DNA of 64,000 nt from Clostridia bacterium (lineage in GTDB: Bacteria > Bacillota > Clostridia > Christensenellales > Borkfalkiaceae), in NCBI GenBank assembly GCA_017466825.1, contig JAFTTJ010000020.1, positions 1 through 64,000 of the forward strand, read 5' to 3'. A program made the position numbers and the translations under genes. The notes under the pieces were generated by a model. It saw only the letters and a list, made by a program, of their open reading frames with translations. It ran no database searches and was not told the origin of the DNA. Numbering within the stretch: the first letter of the stretch is position 1; every line of letters starts with the position of its first letter. Positions 45,899 through 54,742 of the stretch are shown here, piece by piece.

Positions 45899-45941
45899 AC
45901 TGTGTATCAGCAGTAAACGGTGCCCGTTCGGTTTTCGGGCA
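45896..45941 (+). promoter_or_regulatory. Two hairpins in the pnp leader
   Basis: TTTACTG (45896-45902) / CAGTAAA (45911-45917), then TGCCCG (45921-45926) / CGGGCA (45936-45941). Possible processing or autoregulation site, by analogy with enterobacterial pnp leaders. Confidence 0.45.
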
Positions 45942-46010
45942 ATTCCGCAAGTAACGCAAAATATTTTGCGAGTTCTATAAAGTTATACAATGAGTAAAAA
46001 GGAGAAAATT

Positions 46011-48113
46011 ATGTTAGAAAATCACAACGTTTTCAACACCGTAGTAGGCGGTAGAGAAGTAACTGTTGACGTTGGTAAATACGCTCAACAGGCTAACGGA
46101 TCGTGCGTTATCAGATGTGGCGAAACGGTAGTAATGGTAAACGTAGCAATGGCAGACAAGCCGAGAGACGGTATGGATTTCTTCCCCCTTTCGGTCGATT
46201 ATGAAGAAAAAATGTATTCAGTCGGTAAAATTCCCGGCGGTTTCAAAAAGAGAGAAGGTAGAGCAAGCGATAAGGCAATTCTTACTTCAAGACTTATCGA
46301 CAGACCTATCCGTCCCCTTTTCCCCAAGGGACTTTTCAACGACGTAACGGTTATCGCAACCACTTTGTCCGTTGATCCCGACATTTCGCCCGAACCGTTC
46401 GCAATGCTCGGCAGTTCAATCGCCCTTTCAATTTCTGATATTCCTTGGGCAGGACCTACGGGTTCGGTAGTGGTCGGTTTAGTTGACGGCGAATACGTTA
46501 TCAACCCCACTCTCGCTCAAAAGGAAAAGAGTCTTTTAGCCCTTAACCTTTCGGGTACTAAGGACGCTATCATGATGGTTGAAGCAGGCTCTAAGGAAAT
46601 TTCCGACGAAGATATGGTCGGCGCAATTTTATTCGGTCATGAAGAAATCAAAAAGCAATGCGCTTTCATTGAAACCATCGTTGAAAAGGTCGGTAAACCC
46701 AAGAGAGAAATGGACCTTTACCATATTCCCGAAGATTTGGATAACGCAGTAAGAGCCTTCGCAAGCGAAAAACTCGACTACGCTTTAGACACTTTCGATA
46801 GACAAGAAAGACAAGCTCGTCAGGACGCTGTTGAAGTTGAAACTTTAGAGCATTTTGCTGAAATCTATCCCGATATGGCAAGAGAAATTAAAGATTCTCT
46901 TTACTATATCACTAAGGAAAAGGTTAGAGCAAAGATCACCAACGCAGGCGTAAGACCTGACGGAAGAACTCTTACCGAAATCAGACCTATTTGGTGTGAG
47001 CACGGCATTTTACCTAGAGTTCACGGTAGCGGTGTATTTACGAGAGGTCAAACTCAAGTTATGACTACTTGTACGCTCGGCACTATTTCCGAAGTTCAAA
47101 AACTCGAAGGCCTTGACAACGAAGAATACAAGAGATACATGCACCATTACAACATGCCCGGCTACGCTTCGGGTGAAGCAAGGGGATTAAAGAGCCCCGG
47201 TAGGCGTGAAATCGGTCACGGCGCTTTGGCAGAAAGGTCGTTAGAACCCGTTATTCCTTCGGAAGACGAATTCCCCTACGCAATCAGACTCGTTTCTGAA
47301 GTTCTTTCTTCAAACGGTTCTACTTCGCAGGCTTCGGTATGCGGTTCTACTATGGCTCTTATGGACGCAGGCGTTCCTATTAAAAGACCTGTTGCAGGTA
47401 TCGCAATGGGACTTATCAAGGACGTTGAAAGCGGAAAGGTATCCGTTCTTTCGGATATTCAAGGCTTAGAAGACTTCCTTGGCGATATGGACTTTAAGGT
47501 TGCAGGTACGGTAAACGGTATCACCGCAATCCAAATGGATATTAAAATCAAAGGTATTGACGAAAACATTTTAAGGACTGCTATTAAGCAAGCAAACGAA
47601 GGCAGACAACACATTCTCAATAAAATGCTCGAATGTATCCCTGCTCCTAGCGCGCAACTTAGCAAGTACGCCCCCAAGATTATTTCTTTCAATATTCCTA
47701 CTGAAAAGATTAAAGACGTTATCGGTAGCGGTGGTAAGACCATCAACAAGATTATCGACGAAACGGGCGTTAAGATTGATATCAACGACGACGGAAAGGT
47801 TTGTATCGCTACTTACGGTGAAGACCTTTCTATGGCAGAAAAGGCAAAGGCTATGGTTATGGCTATTGCTAGAGATCCTGAAATCGGCGATATGTTCATT
47901 TCAACCGTCGTAAGAATTCTTCCTAAAGTAGGTGCATTTTGCGAACTTGCTCCCGGTAAAGACGGTATGATTCACATTTCAAAAATGAGCGAAAGAAGAA
48001 TCAATTCGGTTGACGAAGTTCTTGCTATCGGAGACCTTGTTAAAGTCGAAATTATTAAAATCGGCGACAAGGGTATCGACCTTAAACTTCTTGAAAAAAT
48101 CGAACAAGAATAA
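46011..48113 (+). CDS. pnp: Polyribonucleotide nucleotidyltransferase (PNPase)
   Basis: 700 aa. Two RNase PH domains (N-terminal GGREVTVDVGKYAQQANGS; second IRPIWCEHGILPRVHGSGVFTRG with catalytic aspartate region LGDMDFKVAG), KH domain (IKDVIGSGGKTINKI, about 560-600) and S1 domain (GKDGMIHISKMSERRI). 3'-5' phosphorolytic RNA decay. The ATG at 45990 is seven codons upstream but the AAAAAGGAG site is placed for the ATG at 46011. Confidence 0.97.
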   Translation: MLENHNVFNTVVGGREVTVDVGKYAQQANGSCVIRCGETVVMVNVAMADKPRDGMDFFPLSVDYEEKMYSVGKIPGGFKKREGRASDKAILTSRLIDRPIRPLFPKGLFNDVTVIATTLSVDPDISPEPFAMLGSSIALSISDIPWAGPTGSVVVGLVDGEYVINPTLAQKEKSLLALNLSGTKDAIMMVEAGSKEISDEDMVGAILFGHEEIKKQCAFIETIVEKVGKPKREMDLYHIPEDLDNAVRAFASEKLDYALDTFDRQERQARQDAVEVETLEHFAEIYPDMAREIKDSLYYITKEKVRAKITNAGVRPDGRTLTEIRPIWCEHGILPRVHGSGVFTRGQTQVMTTCTLGTISEVQKLEGLDNEEYKRYMHHYNMPGYASGEARGLKSPGRREIGHGALAERSLEPVIPSEDEFPYAIRLVSEVLSSNGSTSQASVCGSTMALMDAGVPIKRPVAGIAMGLIKDVESGKVSVLSDIQGLEDFLGDMDFKVAGTVNGITAIQMDIKIKGIDENILRTAIKQANEGRQHILNKMLECIPAPSAQLSKYAPKIISFNIPTEKIKDVIGSGGKTINKIIDETGVKIDINDDGKVCIATYGEDLSMAEKAKAMVMAIARDPEIGDMFISTVVRILPKVGAFCELAPGKDGMIHISKMSERRINSVDEVLAIGDLVKVEIIKIGDKGIDLKLLEKIEQE

Positions 48114-48126
48114 TCGTTTTAAGCAA

Positions 48127-48155
48127 AAAGTCCACCACGAATAGCGGTGGACTTT
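48127..48155 (+). terminator. Hairpin after pnp
   Basis: AAAGTCCACC (48127-48136) with GGTGGACTTT (48146-48155); no long T-run beyond the stem. Confidence 0.75.
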
Positions 48156-48171
48156 ACTTATAAATAGGTCT

Positions 48172-48188
48172 ATAAGTCGATTATCGGC
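48172..48188 (+). repeat. Short dispersed motif ATAAGTCGATTATCGGC
   Basis: Exact copy of the motif at 3867-3883, here in the uppP leader. Confidence 0.6.
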
Positions 48189-48215
48189 ATAAAATATATC
48201 ATAAGGAGAGAAGAA

Positions 48216-49121
48216 TTGGGTATTATTGACGTTTTAAAAATCATACTGCTCGGCGTTATTGAAGGCATAACCGAGTGGTTGCCCGTATCTAGTACGGGGC
48301 ATATAATGCTCGTGTCTAATATTTGGGAAAGGTTTGGCGGTGAGTTTTGGTCGAACGCCTTTTCGCAAGGCTTTCCAAACGTCTTTGACTACGTAATTCA
48401 ATTCGGCGCAATTCTCGCCGTCGTCGTAGTCTTTTTCAAAAAGATTTTTCCGCTTGAACTCACACGGCAAGCAAATAGCCAAAACGGTGAAATTGCAAAG
48501 CGCAAACTAGCCTTTAAGCCCGAAGTATTAACCCTTTGGCTAAAAGTTCTCGTCGCTTGCGCGCCCGCCTTTTTAGCGGTTTTTATAGATAGCATTTTCG
48601 ACGGCTTAGGTGAAACTGCCGAAACCATTATCATAGCCTGCGCGCTAGTAGTCTACGGCGTAGCCTTTATCCTTATTGAAAGTTTTAACAAAAACAAAGC
48701 GCCCAAGTCAGAAAGCGTAGGCGATATAAGTTATCTCACGGCGTTTTTAATAGGTTGTTTCCAAGTTTTAGCCGTCGTTCCGGGTACTTCAAGGTCGGGC
48801 GTAACCATAATCGGCGCGTTGCTTTTAGGCGTTTCAAGGGTAGCGGCGTCCGAGTTTACCTTCTTTCTTGCAATTCCCACCATGGTCGGCGCAAGCGGAT
48901 TTAAAATCTTAAAGTTTTTGTTAAAGGGCGGATCGTTTACTTTAAACGAAATTTGGGCGTTGCTTCTGGGCATGGCGGTCGCTTTCGCCGTGTCTATGCT
49001 AACTATTAAACTCTTAATGAATTTCGTTAAAAAACACGACTTCAAACCCTTTGGTTGGTACAGAATAGTTCTCGGAGCGTTGCTTATATTACTCTTCGTG
49101 TTTTCACCTAAAATCTATTGA
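48216..49121 (+). CDS. uppP: Undecaprenyl-diphosphatase UppP (BacA)
   Basis: 301 aa integral membrane enzyme recycling undecaprenyl pyrophosphate for cell-wall synthesis; also confers bacitracin tolerance. Family motifs EGITEWLPVSSTGHIML (about 15-31) and PGTSRSGVTI (about 190-199) are intact. The start codon is TTG, 8 nt after AAGGAG; no ATG precedes the conserved first helix. Confidence 0.96.
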   Translation: MGIIDVLKIILLGVIEGITEWLPVSSTGHIMLVSNIWERFGGEFWSNAFSQGFPNVFDYVIQFGAILAVVVVFFKKIFPLELTRQANSQNGEIAKRKLAFKPEVLTLWLKVLVACAPAFLAVFIDSIFDGLGETAETIIIACALVVYGVAFILIESFNKNKAPKSESVGDISYLTAFLIGCFQVLAVVPGTSRSGVTIIGALLLGVSRVAASEFTFFLAIPTMVGASGFKILKFLLKGGSFTLNEIWALLLGMAVAFAVSMLTIKLLMNFVKKHDFKPFGWYRIVLGALLILLFVFSPKIY

Positions 49122-49124
49122 TTT

Positions 49125-49150
49125 AAAGACGGCGTTCGCCGTCTTTTTTA
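49125..49150 (+). terminator. Intrinsic terminator after uppP
   Basis: AAAGACGGC / GCCGTCTTT with a GTTC loop and T-run. Confidence 0.92.
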
Positions 49151-49176
49151 AAGGCTCAATCTCATTTTCAAATTTA

Positions 49177-49196
49177 ATCAGTCATACGCTGTGATA
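49177..49196 (+). repeat. 20-bp repeated element, copy 1
   Basis: ATCAGTCATACGCTGTGATA, 19 of 20 identical to 54297-54316. Internal ATCA/TGAT symmetry. Lies upstream of the pyridoxal kinase promoter. Confidence 0.6.
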
Positions 49197-49233
49197 TCAC
49201 AAAAAATAAATATTTTTAATAGGCTAAAAGCGA

Positions 49234-49262
49234 TTGACAAAGACTTATTAAAGTAGTAGAAT
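49234..49262 (+). promoter_or_regulatory. Promoter of the pyridoxal kinase gene
   Basis: TTGACA (49234-49239), 17-bp spacer, TAGAAT (49257-49262). Confidence 0.82.
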
Positions 49263-49290
49263 ATTCAAAAAAACTTGTAAGGTGATAGTT

Positions 49291-50124
49291 ATGGAATATA
49301 AAAGAGTTTTGACAGTTCAAGATATTTCTTGTTTTGGGCAATGTTCGCTTACCGTAGCGCTTCCCATAATTTCGGCGTGCAAAATTGAAACGGCAATCAT
49401 GCCGTCTGCTGTTTTATCAACTCATACGGCGGGTTTTTCGGGTTTTACGTTTAGAGACTTGACGGGCGATTTGCCTCAAATTATCGACCACTGGGTTAAA
49501 GAAGGTATAAAATTCGACTGTATTTATACGGGTTATTTGGGTAGCATAACTCAAATCGAATACGTAAAGCGTATGAAAAAAGACCTTTTAAAAGACGGTG
49601 GTAAGCTTATCGTAGACCCCGCCATGGGTGATAACGGAAAACTCTATTCCATCTTCGACGAAAAGTACGCTCTTGAAATGGCTACGCTATGCGAGATTGC
49701 GGATATAATCTTGCCCAATATCACCGAAGTTTGTTTTATGACGGGGCTTGATTATAGAGAAGTCTACGACGAAGAATACGTTAAAAGAGCAATACAAGCC
49801 CTTTTAGATAAGGGTATAAAAACCGTTGTTTTAACGGGAATCGGTTACACCCCTGAAACTACGGGCGTAATCGTTGCTCAAAACGGCAAATTCGACTATT
49901 ATCGTCATGAAAAAATCGAAAAGGGTTGCCACGGCACGGGCGACGTTTATTCGTCGGCTTTCGTCGGCGCTTACGTAAGGGGTAAAACCTTGTTTGAAAG
50001 CGCAAAAATTTCGGCAAATTACACCTTGCAATGTATTAAAAACACCCGTGGCGACAAAGACCATTGGTACGGCGTAAAATTTGAAACGGCGTTAGATACG
50101 CTTATTAAGGCAATAGAAGAATAA
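49291..50124 (+). CDS. Pyridoxamine/pyridoxal kinase (PdxK/PdxY-like)
   Basis: 277 aa ribokinase-fold kinase that phosphorylates B6 vitamers in salvage of pyridoxal phosphate. RVLTVQDISCFGQCSLT opening, STHTAGFSGFTFRDLT substrate region, VDPAMGDNGKLY and the catalytic GCHGTGDVYSSAFVGAY (Asp base) are all present. A GTG at 49282 is in frame, but AAGGTGA is spaced for the ATG at 49291. Followed by a MATE exporter gene after 7 nt. Confidence 0.9.
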   Translation: MEYKRVLTVQDISCFGQCSLTVALPIISACKIETAIMPSAVLSTHTAGFSGFTFRDLTGDLPQIIDHWVKEGIKFDCIYTGYLGSITQIEYVKRMKKDLLKDGGKLIVDPAMGDNGKLYSIFDEKYALEMATLCEIADIILPNITEVCFMTGLDYREVYDEEYVKRAIQALLDKGIKTVVLTGIGYTPETTGVIVAQNGKFDYYRHEKIEKGCHGTGDVYSSAFVGAYVRGKTLFESAKISANYTLQCIKNTRGDKDHWYGVKFETALDTLIKAIEE

Positions 50125-50131
50125 AATACTA

Positions 50132-51544
50132 ATGTTAAAGAATCGCGAAATGAACATGTGCGAAGGCGCATTGCTCAAAAAAATTATAATATACGCCTTG
50201 CCCCTTATGGCAACCAACGTCTTGCAACTGCTTTTTAACGCGGCGGACGTTGCCATTTTAGGCTTTTTTGCAGGGGACGACGCGGTTGCCGCCGTAGGTT
50301 CAACGGGCGCGTTAATCAACCTAATCGTTGGGCTTTTCATTGGGCTTTCCGTTGGAGCAAACGTGCTTATCGCAAAGAGCGCAGGCGAAAATAACTTAAA
50401 GCGCGCTAGGCGAATCGTAGGTATGTCAATGCTAATTAGCGTGCTTATAGGCCTACTTTTATCATTTTTCGGCGTAATTTTTGCAAAGACGTTTTTAACT
50501 TGGATGGATTGTGATAAAGACGTAATCGACATGGCTACGACTTACGTTCAAATATATTTTATAGGCATGCCAATCCTACTATTATATAATTTCTGCGCGT
50601 CCATTTTAAGGGCGGTAGGCGACACCGTTCGTCCGTTAATCTATCTGCTGATCGGCGGAGTAATAAACGTTGGGCTCAATATCTTTTTCATAACCGTACT
50701 CAAAAAGGACGTCGAAGGGGTAGCGATAGCGACTATCGTTTCACAAGGTGTTTCAGCAGTTCTTGCAATAATTAGCCTTTTGAAAAACGACGGCTTTGCA
50801 AAACTTGAGCCCAGACGAATTAAAATTTACCCCAAAGAACTTCTCATGATGGCAAAAGTCGGCTTGCCGGCAGGCATACAAGGTTGTCTTTTCGCCCTTT
50901 CAAACGTATTGATTCAATCTTCAATCAACGAGTTTGGCAAGCCGGTAATGGCGGCAAACGCAATCGCCGCTCAACTCGACGGTATAATTTACAACTCAAT
51001 GAACGGCGTAAGTTTATCTGCGCTAGCCTTTGTAAGTCAAAATTACGGCGCAAGAAACTTCGAGCGAATTAAAAAATCTATATTATACGCGCTCGCCGTC
51101 GTAACGGTAGTAGGGGTAGCCGTCGGTGGTATAATCATCTTGATAGCCCCGTTCGTATGTGAAATAATGGCGGAAGAAGCAATAGTTGCCGAACTTGCGT
51201 ATACGAGAATATTGATAATATCAACGACTTATTTCACTTGCGGAATAATGGACGTGCTAAGCAACTCTTTAAGGGGGCTCGGTAAGTCAACCCTTGCAAT
51301 GGTCTTAACGCTTGCAGGTACTTGTCTATTTAGAATATTGTATATTTATACTATATTCCAATGGTATAATAAAGGACTTACGACTCTTTACATGATTTAT
51401 CCCGTAAGTTGGATAGTATGTATCGCAATGTTTATAATAGCGTATATACCCGTAATCAAAAAACTTGCAAAGGAATTGAGCCAGCCAAAAGCCGATACTG
51501 AACTTGTCGAATTTCAATCTAACGTAGGCGAAGAAGTCGCATGA
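50132..51544 (+). CDS. MATE-family multidrug/metabolite exporter
   Basis: 470 aa, twelve predicted helices. MATE signature ALPLMATNVLQLLFNAADVAILGFF near the N-terminus and the repeated GLPAGIQGCLFALSNVLIQSSINEFG in the second half. Na+ or H+ antiporter with unknown cargo. Alternative ATG codons at 50150 and 50156. Confidence 0.93.
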   Translation: MLKNREMNMCEGALLKKIIIYALPLMATNVLQLLFNAADVAILGFFAGDDAVAAVGSTGALINLIVGLFIGLSVGANVLIAKSAGENNLKRARRIVGMSMLISVLIGLLLSFFGVIFAKTFLTWMDCDKDVIDMATTYVQIYFIGMPILLLYNFCASILRAVGDTVRPLIYLLIGGVINVGLNIFFITVLKKDVEGVAIATIVSQGVSAVLAIISLLKNDGFAKLEPRRIKIYPKELLMMAKVGLPAGIQGCLFALSNVLIQSSINEFGKPVMAANAIAAQLDGIIYNSMNGVSLSALAFVSQNYGARNFERIKKSILYALAVVTVVGVAVGGIIILIAPFVCEIMAEEAIVAELAYTRILIISTTYFTCGIMDVLSNSLRGLGKSTLAMVLTLAGTCLFRILYIYTIFQWYNKGLTTLYMIYPVSWIVCIAMFIIAYIPVIKKLAKELSQPKADTELVEFQSNVGEEVA

Positions 51545-51563
51545 CGAAAAGCGTAAAAACAAA

Positions 51564-51596
51564 ACCCCGTAGCAACGCGCTACGGGGTAATTTTTT
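51564..51596. terminator. Bidirectional terminator between the MATE and mgtE genes
   Basis: ACCCCGTAGC (51564-51573) with GCTACGGGGT (51579-51588); T-run on the plus side and A-run on the left, so it serves both convergent genes. Confidence 0.88.
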
Positions 51597-51612
51597 GCGA
51601 TAATCGACTTAT
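51597..51612 (-). repeat. Short dispersed motif, inverted copy
   Basis: GCGATAATCGACTTAT, reverse complement of the 48172 motif less one base. Identical to the copy at 57721. Confidence 0.55.
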
Positions 51613-51622
51613 ATGGGCGTTT

Positions 51623-53077
51623 TTATAGTATCGGATAGGCAAATAAGCCTATGTGAACGAAGAGTAAAAGGGATAAGCCGTAATAGGTAAACACCGAAAT
51701 AAGGTCGTTTAATGTGGTGATGAGCGGGCCCGACGCAACTGCAGGGTCAACGCCTATCTTTTTAAAGAGCATAGGTACGAGCGTGCCAACGACGCTTGCA
51801 ATAACCGTCGTCGCAACGAGCGATATACCTATGCAAGCCGAAATTTCAAAGCCGTAATAAGGTATGCCGTAAACGGACGGGTAGTCGGTTAAAAAGGTTA
51901 CGTAAAGTCCGATAAACACGAAGGAAATAAGTCCCATAATCAAGCCGTTTAAAAGGCCTACTCGCATTTCTTTGAGTATAAATTTCAGTTTGGCTTTAGT
52001 GTCGAATCCTTCGTCGGATAAAACCCTTATCGTAACGCCTAGCGACTGAGTGCCTGTGTTACCGCTCATACCGAGAATAAGGCTTTGGAAGGAGTACAAA
52101 ACGAGCAGTCCAAGCGGAATCGTTTCTTGGAACTGATTTATTATACTCGAAACGACTATGCCTAGCGCAAGTAAAATAAGTAGCCAAGGAACTCTCTTTC
52201 TAATACTCGTTAAAACGGGCTCGTTTACGTCTTCTTCTTCGGAAAGACCTGCGAGTTTTGCGTAGTCTTCACCGAGTTCTTCGTCTACCGCTTCAACGAT
52301 ATCCGACGCCGTAATTACGCCTATTAAAAGGTTGCTCACGTTGAGTACGGGTATGGAGTCTTCAGAGTACTCTTTGAGTTGTTCAAGACAGTTCTCAACC
52401 GTTTCTTTAGCGTAAACGTAGGGGTAAGAAGTAACTATAATTTCTTCAAGCGGTGTATTTTCACGCGCTCTAATCAAGTCTTTAAGTTGTATAGCGCCGT
52501 AAAAAGTCCCGTCTTCGTTGACGGCGTAAAGGGTGGAGATGTTGTCGTTGTCTTCGGCTTCGCGAATGACCGTTCGCATAGCCTGTTTAATCGTAAAATC
52601 TTTTGAAAAAGATATGTAGTTGGTAGTCATTCGGCTACCGATTTCTTCGTCTTCGTAAGAGTCGATAAGTTGAATGTCCGCAACCGACTCTTTTTCCATA
52701 AGACCGATAATTTCTTCTTTTTTATCTTCTTCAAGTTCTTCTAAAACGTCGATAGCGTCGTCGGCGTCCATGCTTTCGATAATGTCGGCGGCCTTTTCGC
52801 TATCGAGTTCTTCGATATAATCTTCAACGTCGTCAAGATAGGCGAACACGTCCGAAACTCTATCGACGCCAAGCGCCTTATAAAATCGAGTACGAACTTC
52901 TTTTGAAAGTTTAGGTATAACCGACGCAATGTCGTTTTCATGATAGTCGCTAAGTAGTTCGCCAAGGGCTTTCAAGGATAAATTTTGCTCGGAAATTTGT
53001 AAAAGTTCTTGTTCGTAATCTCGTTTTTCGGGTAATTCTACCACTTCTTCGTTTTCAAAAACGTTTTCATCTTTCAT
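51623..53077 (-). CDS. mgtE: Magnesium transporter MgtE
   Basis: 484 aa. N-terminal superhelical domain (about 20-150), two CBS domains (about 155-280) that sense Mg2+, and five C-terminal helices with LILGMSGNTGTQSLGV, the pore motif. Start after AAGGGGGATAGATT on the minus strand. Confidence 0.96.
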   Translation of the reverse strand: MKDENVFENEEVVELPEKRDYEQELLQISEQNLSLKALGELLSDYHENDIASVIPKLSKEVRTRFYKALGVDRVSDVFAYLDDVEDYIEELDSEKAADIIESMDADDAIDVLEELEEDKKEEIIGLMEKESVADIQLIDSYEDEEIGSRMTTNYISFSKDFTIKQAMRTVIREAEDNDNISTLYAVNEDGTFYGAIQLKDLIRARENTPLEEIIVTSYPYVYAKETVENCLEQLKEYSEDSIPVLNVSNLLIGVITASDIVEAVDEELGEDYAKLAGLSEEEDVNEPVLTSIRKRVPWLLILLALGIVVSSIINQFQETIPLGLLVLYSFQSLILGMSGNTGTQSLGVTIRVLSDEGFDTKAKLKFILKEMRVGLLNGLIMGLISFVFIGLYVTFLTDYPSVYGIPYYGFEISACIGISLVATTVIASVVGTLVPMLFKKIGVDPAVASGPLITTLNDLISVFTYYGLSLLLFVHIGLFAYPIL

Positions 53078-53109
53078 AATCTATCCCCCTTTGCGTATTT
53101 TTCAAGAAT

Positions 53110-53138
53110 ATTTTAACACAATTAAAAAAAATACACAA
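53110..53138 (-). promoter_or_regulatory. mgtE promoter
   Basis: TTGTGT (53133-53138), 17-bp spacer, TAAAAT (53110-53115) on the minus strand. Confidence 0.65.
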
Positions 53139-53155
53139 GAAATTTATAAAATAAC

Positions 53156-53184
53156 TTGAAGAAAATTTAAAATAATGTTAATAT
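53156..53184 (+). promoter_or_regulatory. galM promoter
   Basis: TTGAAG (53156-53161), 17-bp spacer, TAATAT (53179-53184). Confidence 0.65.
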
Positions 53185-53218
53185 ATATATGCTAATATAG
53201 TTTATTATGAGGTTTTAT

Positions 53219-54235
53219 ATGGAAAAAGTTTTGTTCGGCAAACTTTCAAACGGCAAAGAAGTAAATTCATACGTGATAAAAAGCGGTAATACCGAAGTAA
53301 CTCTTTTAGATTACGGCGCAACCGTCCAGTCTTTAAAGTATAAGGGGGTAGACGTCGTTTTGGGCTACGATAATATCGAGCAATACGAAAAGGGTAAGGA
53401 TTGTTTTGGCGGAGTAGTCGGCAGAGTTGCCAACCGTATCAAAGGCGGCAAATTTACCCTTGGCGACAAGACTTACAATTTGACTAAAAACGACGGTGGC
53501 AACACCCTTCACGGCGGAACTTTCGGCTTCCACACTCAAATTTGGGGCGTTGAAGAACATACTGAAAGTTCAATCACTTTCAAGCGCTTGTCCCCCCATA
53601 ATGAAGAAGGTTTCCCCGGCAATTTAATGGTCGGCGTAAAATATTATATTTGTGGCGAAGGTCTTGGCATCGAATATACCGCCGTCAGCGACCGCGACAC
53701 GGTAGTAAGCCTTTCAAACCACACGTATTTTAACTTGCTTGGTGACGAAACGGCTCTCAATACCTTCCTTTCAATCGACGCCGACGCCTATACCCCCATT
53801 GATAAAAACTTTATCCCAACGGGCGAAATTAAACCCGTCAAAGGCACGCCTATGGACTTTAAATGGGCTAAATTCGTCGGCAGGGATATCGAAGAAGAAG
53901 ACGAGCAGTTGGCTTTAGCCGGCGGTTACGACCATAACTTCGTTTTAAACGGCGAAGGATTTAGGCAGTTTGCCGTTTTATCTTGCGCAAGAAGGAATAT
54001 TTTAGTAAGATGCTTTACCGACCAATCGGGCGTTCAACTCTACAGCGGTAATTTTTTGCGCGGTGAGTTAGGAAAAGGTGGCGTCGCTTACGAAAAGGGC
54101 TTTGGCGTATGTCTCGAAACGCAATCCTTCCCCAACGCCGTAAACGAAGAAAAATTCCCAACGCCTATCTTGAAAAAGGATGAAGTTTACAAATCGGTTA
54201 CCGAATACCGCTTTGAAGATTTTATGGCTAAATAA
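53219..54235 (+). CDS. galM: Aldose 1-epimerase (mutarotase)
   Basis: 338 aa. Interconverts anomers of galactose/glucose. GGVVGRVANRIKGGKF substrate loop, catalytic His in SNHTYFNL (about residue 169) and catalytic Glu in CLETQSFPNAVNE (about 298). An ATG at 53207 lies 12 nt upstream, but TGAGG is positioned for 53219. Confidence 0.94.
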   Translation: MEKVLFGKLSNGKEVNSYVIKSGNTEVTLLDYGATVQSLKYKGVDVVLGYDNIEQYEKGKDCFGGVVGRVANRIKGGKFTLGDKTYNLTKNDGGNTLHGGTFGFHTQIWGVEEHTESSITFKRLSPHNEEGFPGNLMVGVKYYICGEGLGIEYTAVSDRDTVVSLSNHTYFNLLGDETALNTFLSIDADAYTPIDKNFIPTGEIKPVKGTPMDFKWAKFVGRDIEEEDEQLALAGGYDHNFVLNGEGFRQFAVLSCARRNILVRCFTDQSGVQLYSGNFLRGELGKGGVAYEKGFGVCLETQSFPNAVNEEKFPTPILKKDEVYKSVTEYRFEDFMAK

Positions 54236-54254
54236 TTAAACTGAATATTTTATC

Positions 54255-54288
54255 GGCTACGTCACGACTGTTGGCGTAGCCTTTTTAT
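54255..54288 (+). terminator. Intrinsic terminator after galM
   Basis: GGCTACG (54255-54261) with CGTAGCC (54275-54281) and a T-rich run. Confidence 0.85.
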
Positions 54289-54296
54289 TTAAGTTT

Positions 54297-54316
54297 ATCA
54301 GTTATACGCTGTGATA
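54297..54316 (+). repeat. 20-bp repeated element, copy 2
   Basis: ATCAGTTATACGCTGTGATA; extended symmetry TTATCA...TGATAA. Between convergent galM and rhaM. Confidence 0.6.
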
Positions 54317-54347
54317 AAGCCTTTACGTAATTACGACGAGTAGTAAA

Positions 54348-54384
54348 AACCCCTGCGATTTGCCTTTGCCAAATCGCAGGGGTT
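54348..54384 (-). terminator. Intrinsic terminator of the rhaM transcript
   Basis: 15-bp perfect stem (54348-54362 with 54370-54384); T-run on the minus strand. Confidence 0.9.
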
Positions 54385-54396
54385 ACGTTTTAAAAA

Positions 54397-54714
54397 TTAG
54401 TCGAGTTCAAAAACTTGTTTAAGTTGGGGTTGAGCGCCCGTAACGGGGTCCATTTCCATTATCAAAATGTCCTTCATGTATTCGTTCCATTTGTCAACGA
54501 TGGGGCTGTTTGCTTGGGTTTTAGTAGCAAACTCAATTCCTTTCTCGCATTCGTAATAGCCGAAAAGGGTAGTGCCCGTAAGCCAAATAGAGTAGTTTTT
54601 AATACCCGACGCCTTTAAAAGTTCTACCATTTCAGGCCAAATTTCGTTGTGGCGTCTTACGTATTCTGCCTCAGTACCTTCTTTAATCTTAGCGCTCCAC
54701 GCGTATTTTTCCAT
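54397..54714 (-). CDS. rhaM: L-rhamnose mutarotase family protein
   Basis: 105 aa dimeric ferredoxin-like mutarotase. RRHNEIWPEMVELLKASGI contains the active-site histidine (about residue 22) and IWLTGTTLFGYYE matches the family core. No other rhamnose genes are in the window; galM, another mutarotase, is the convergent neighbour. AAAGGAGAAAATT precedes the ATG. It may be read through from the surface protein gene 28 bp upstream. Confidence 0.88.
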   Translation of the reverse strand: MEKYAWSAKIKEGTEAEYVRRHNEIWPEMVELLKASGIKNYSIWLTGTTLFGYYECEKGIEFATKTQANSPIVDKWNEYMKDILIMEMDPVTGAQPQLKQVFELD

Positions 54715-54742
54715 AATTTTCTCCTTTATTAGGGTTTTAGTC

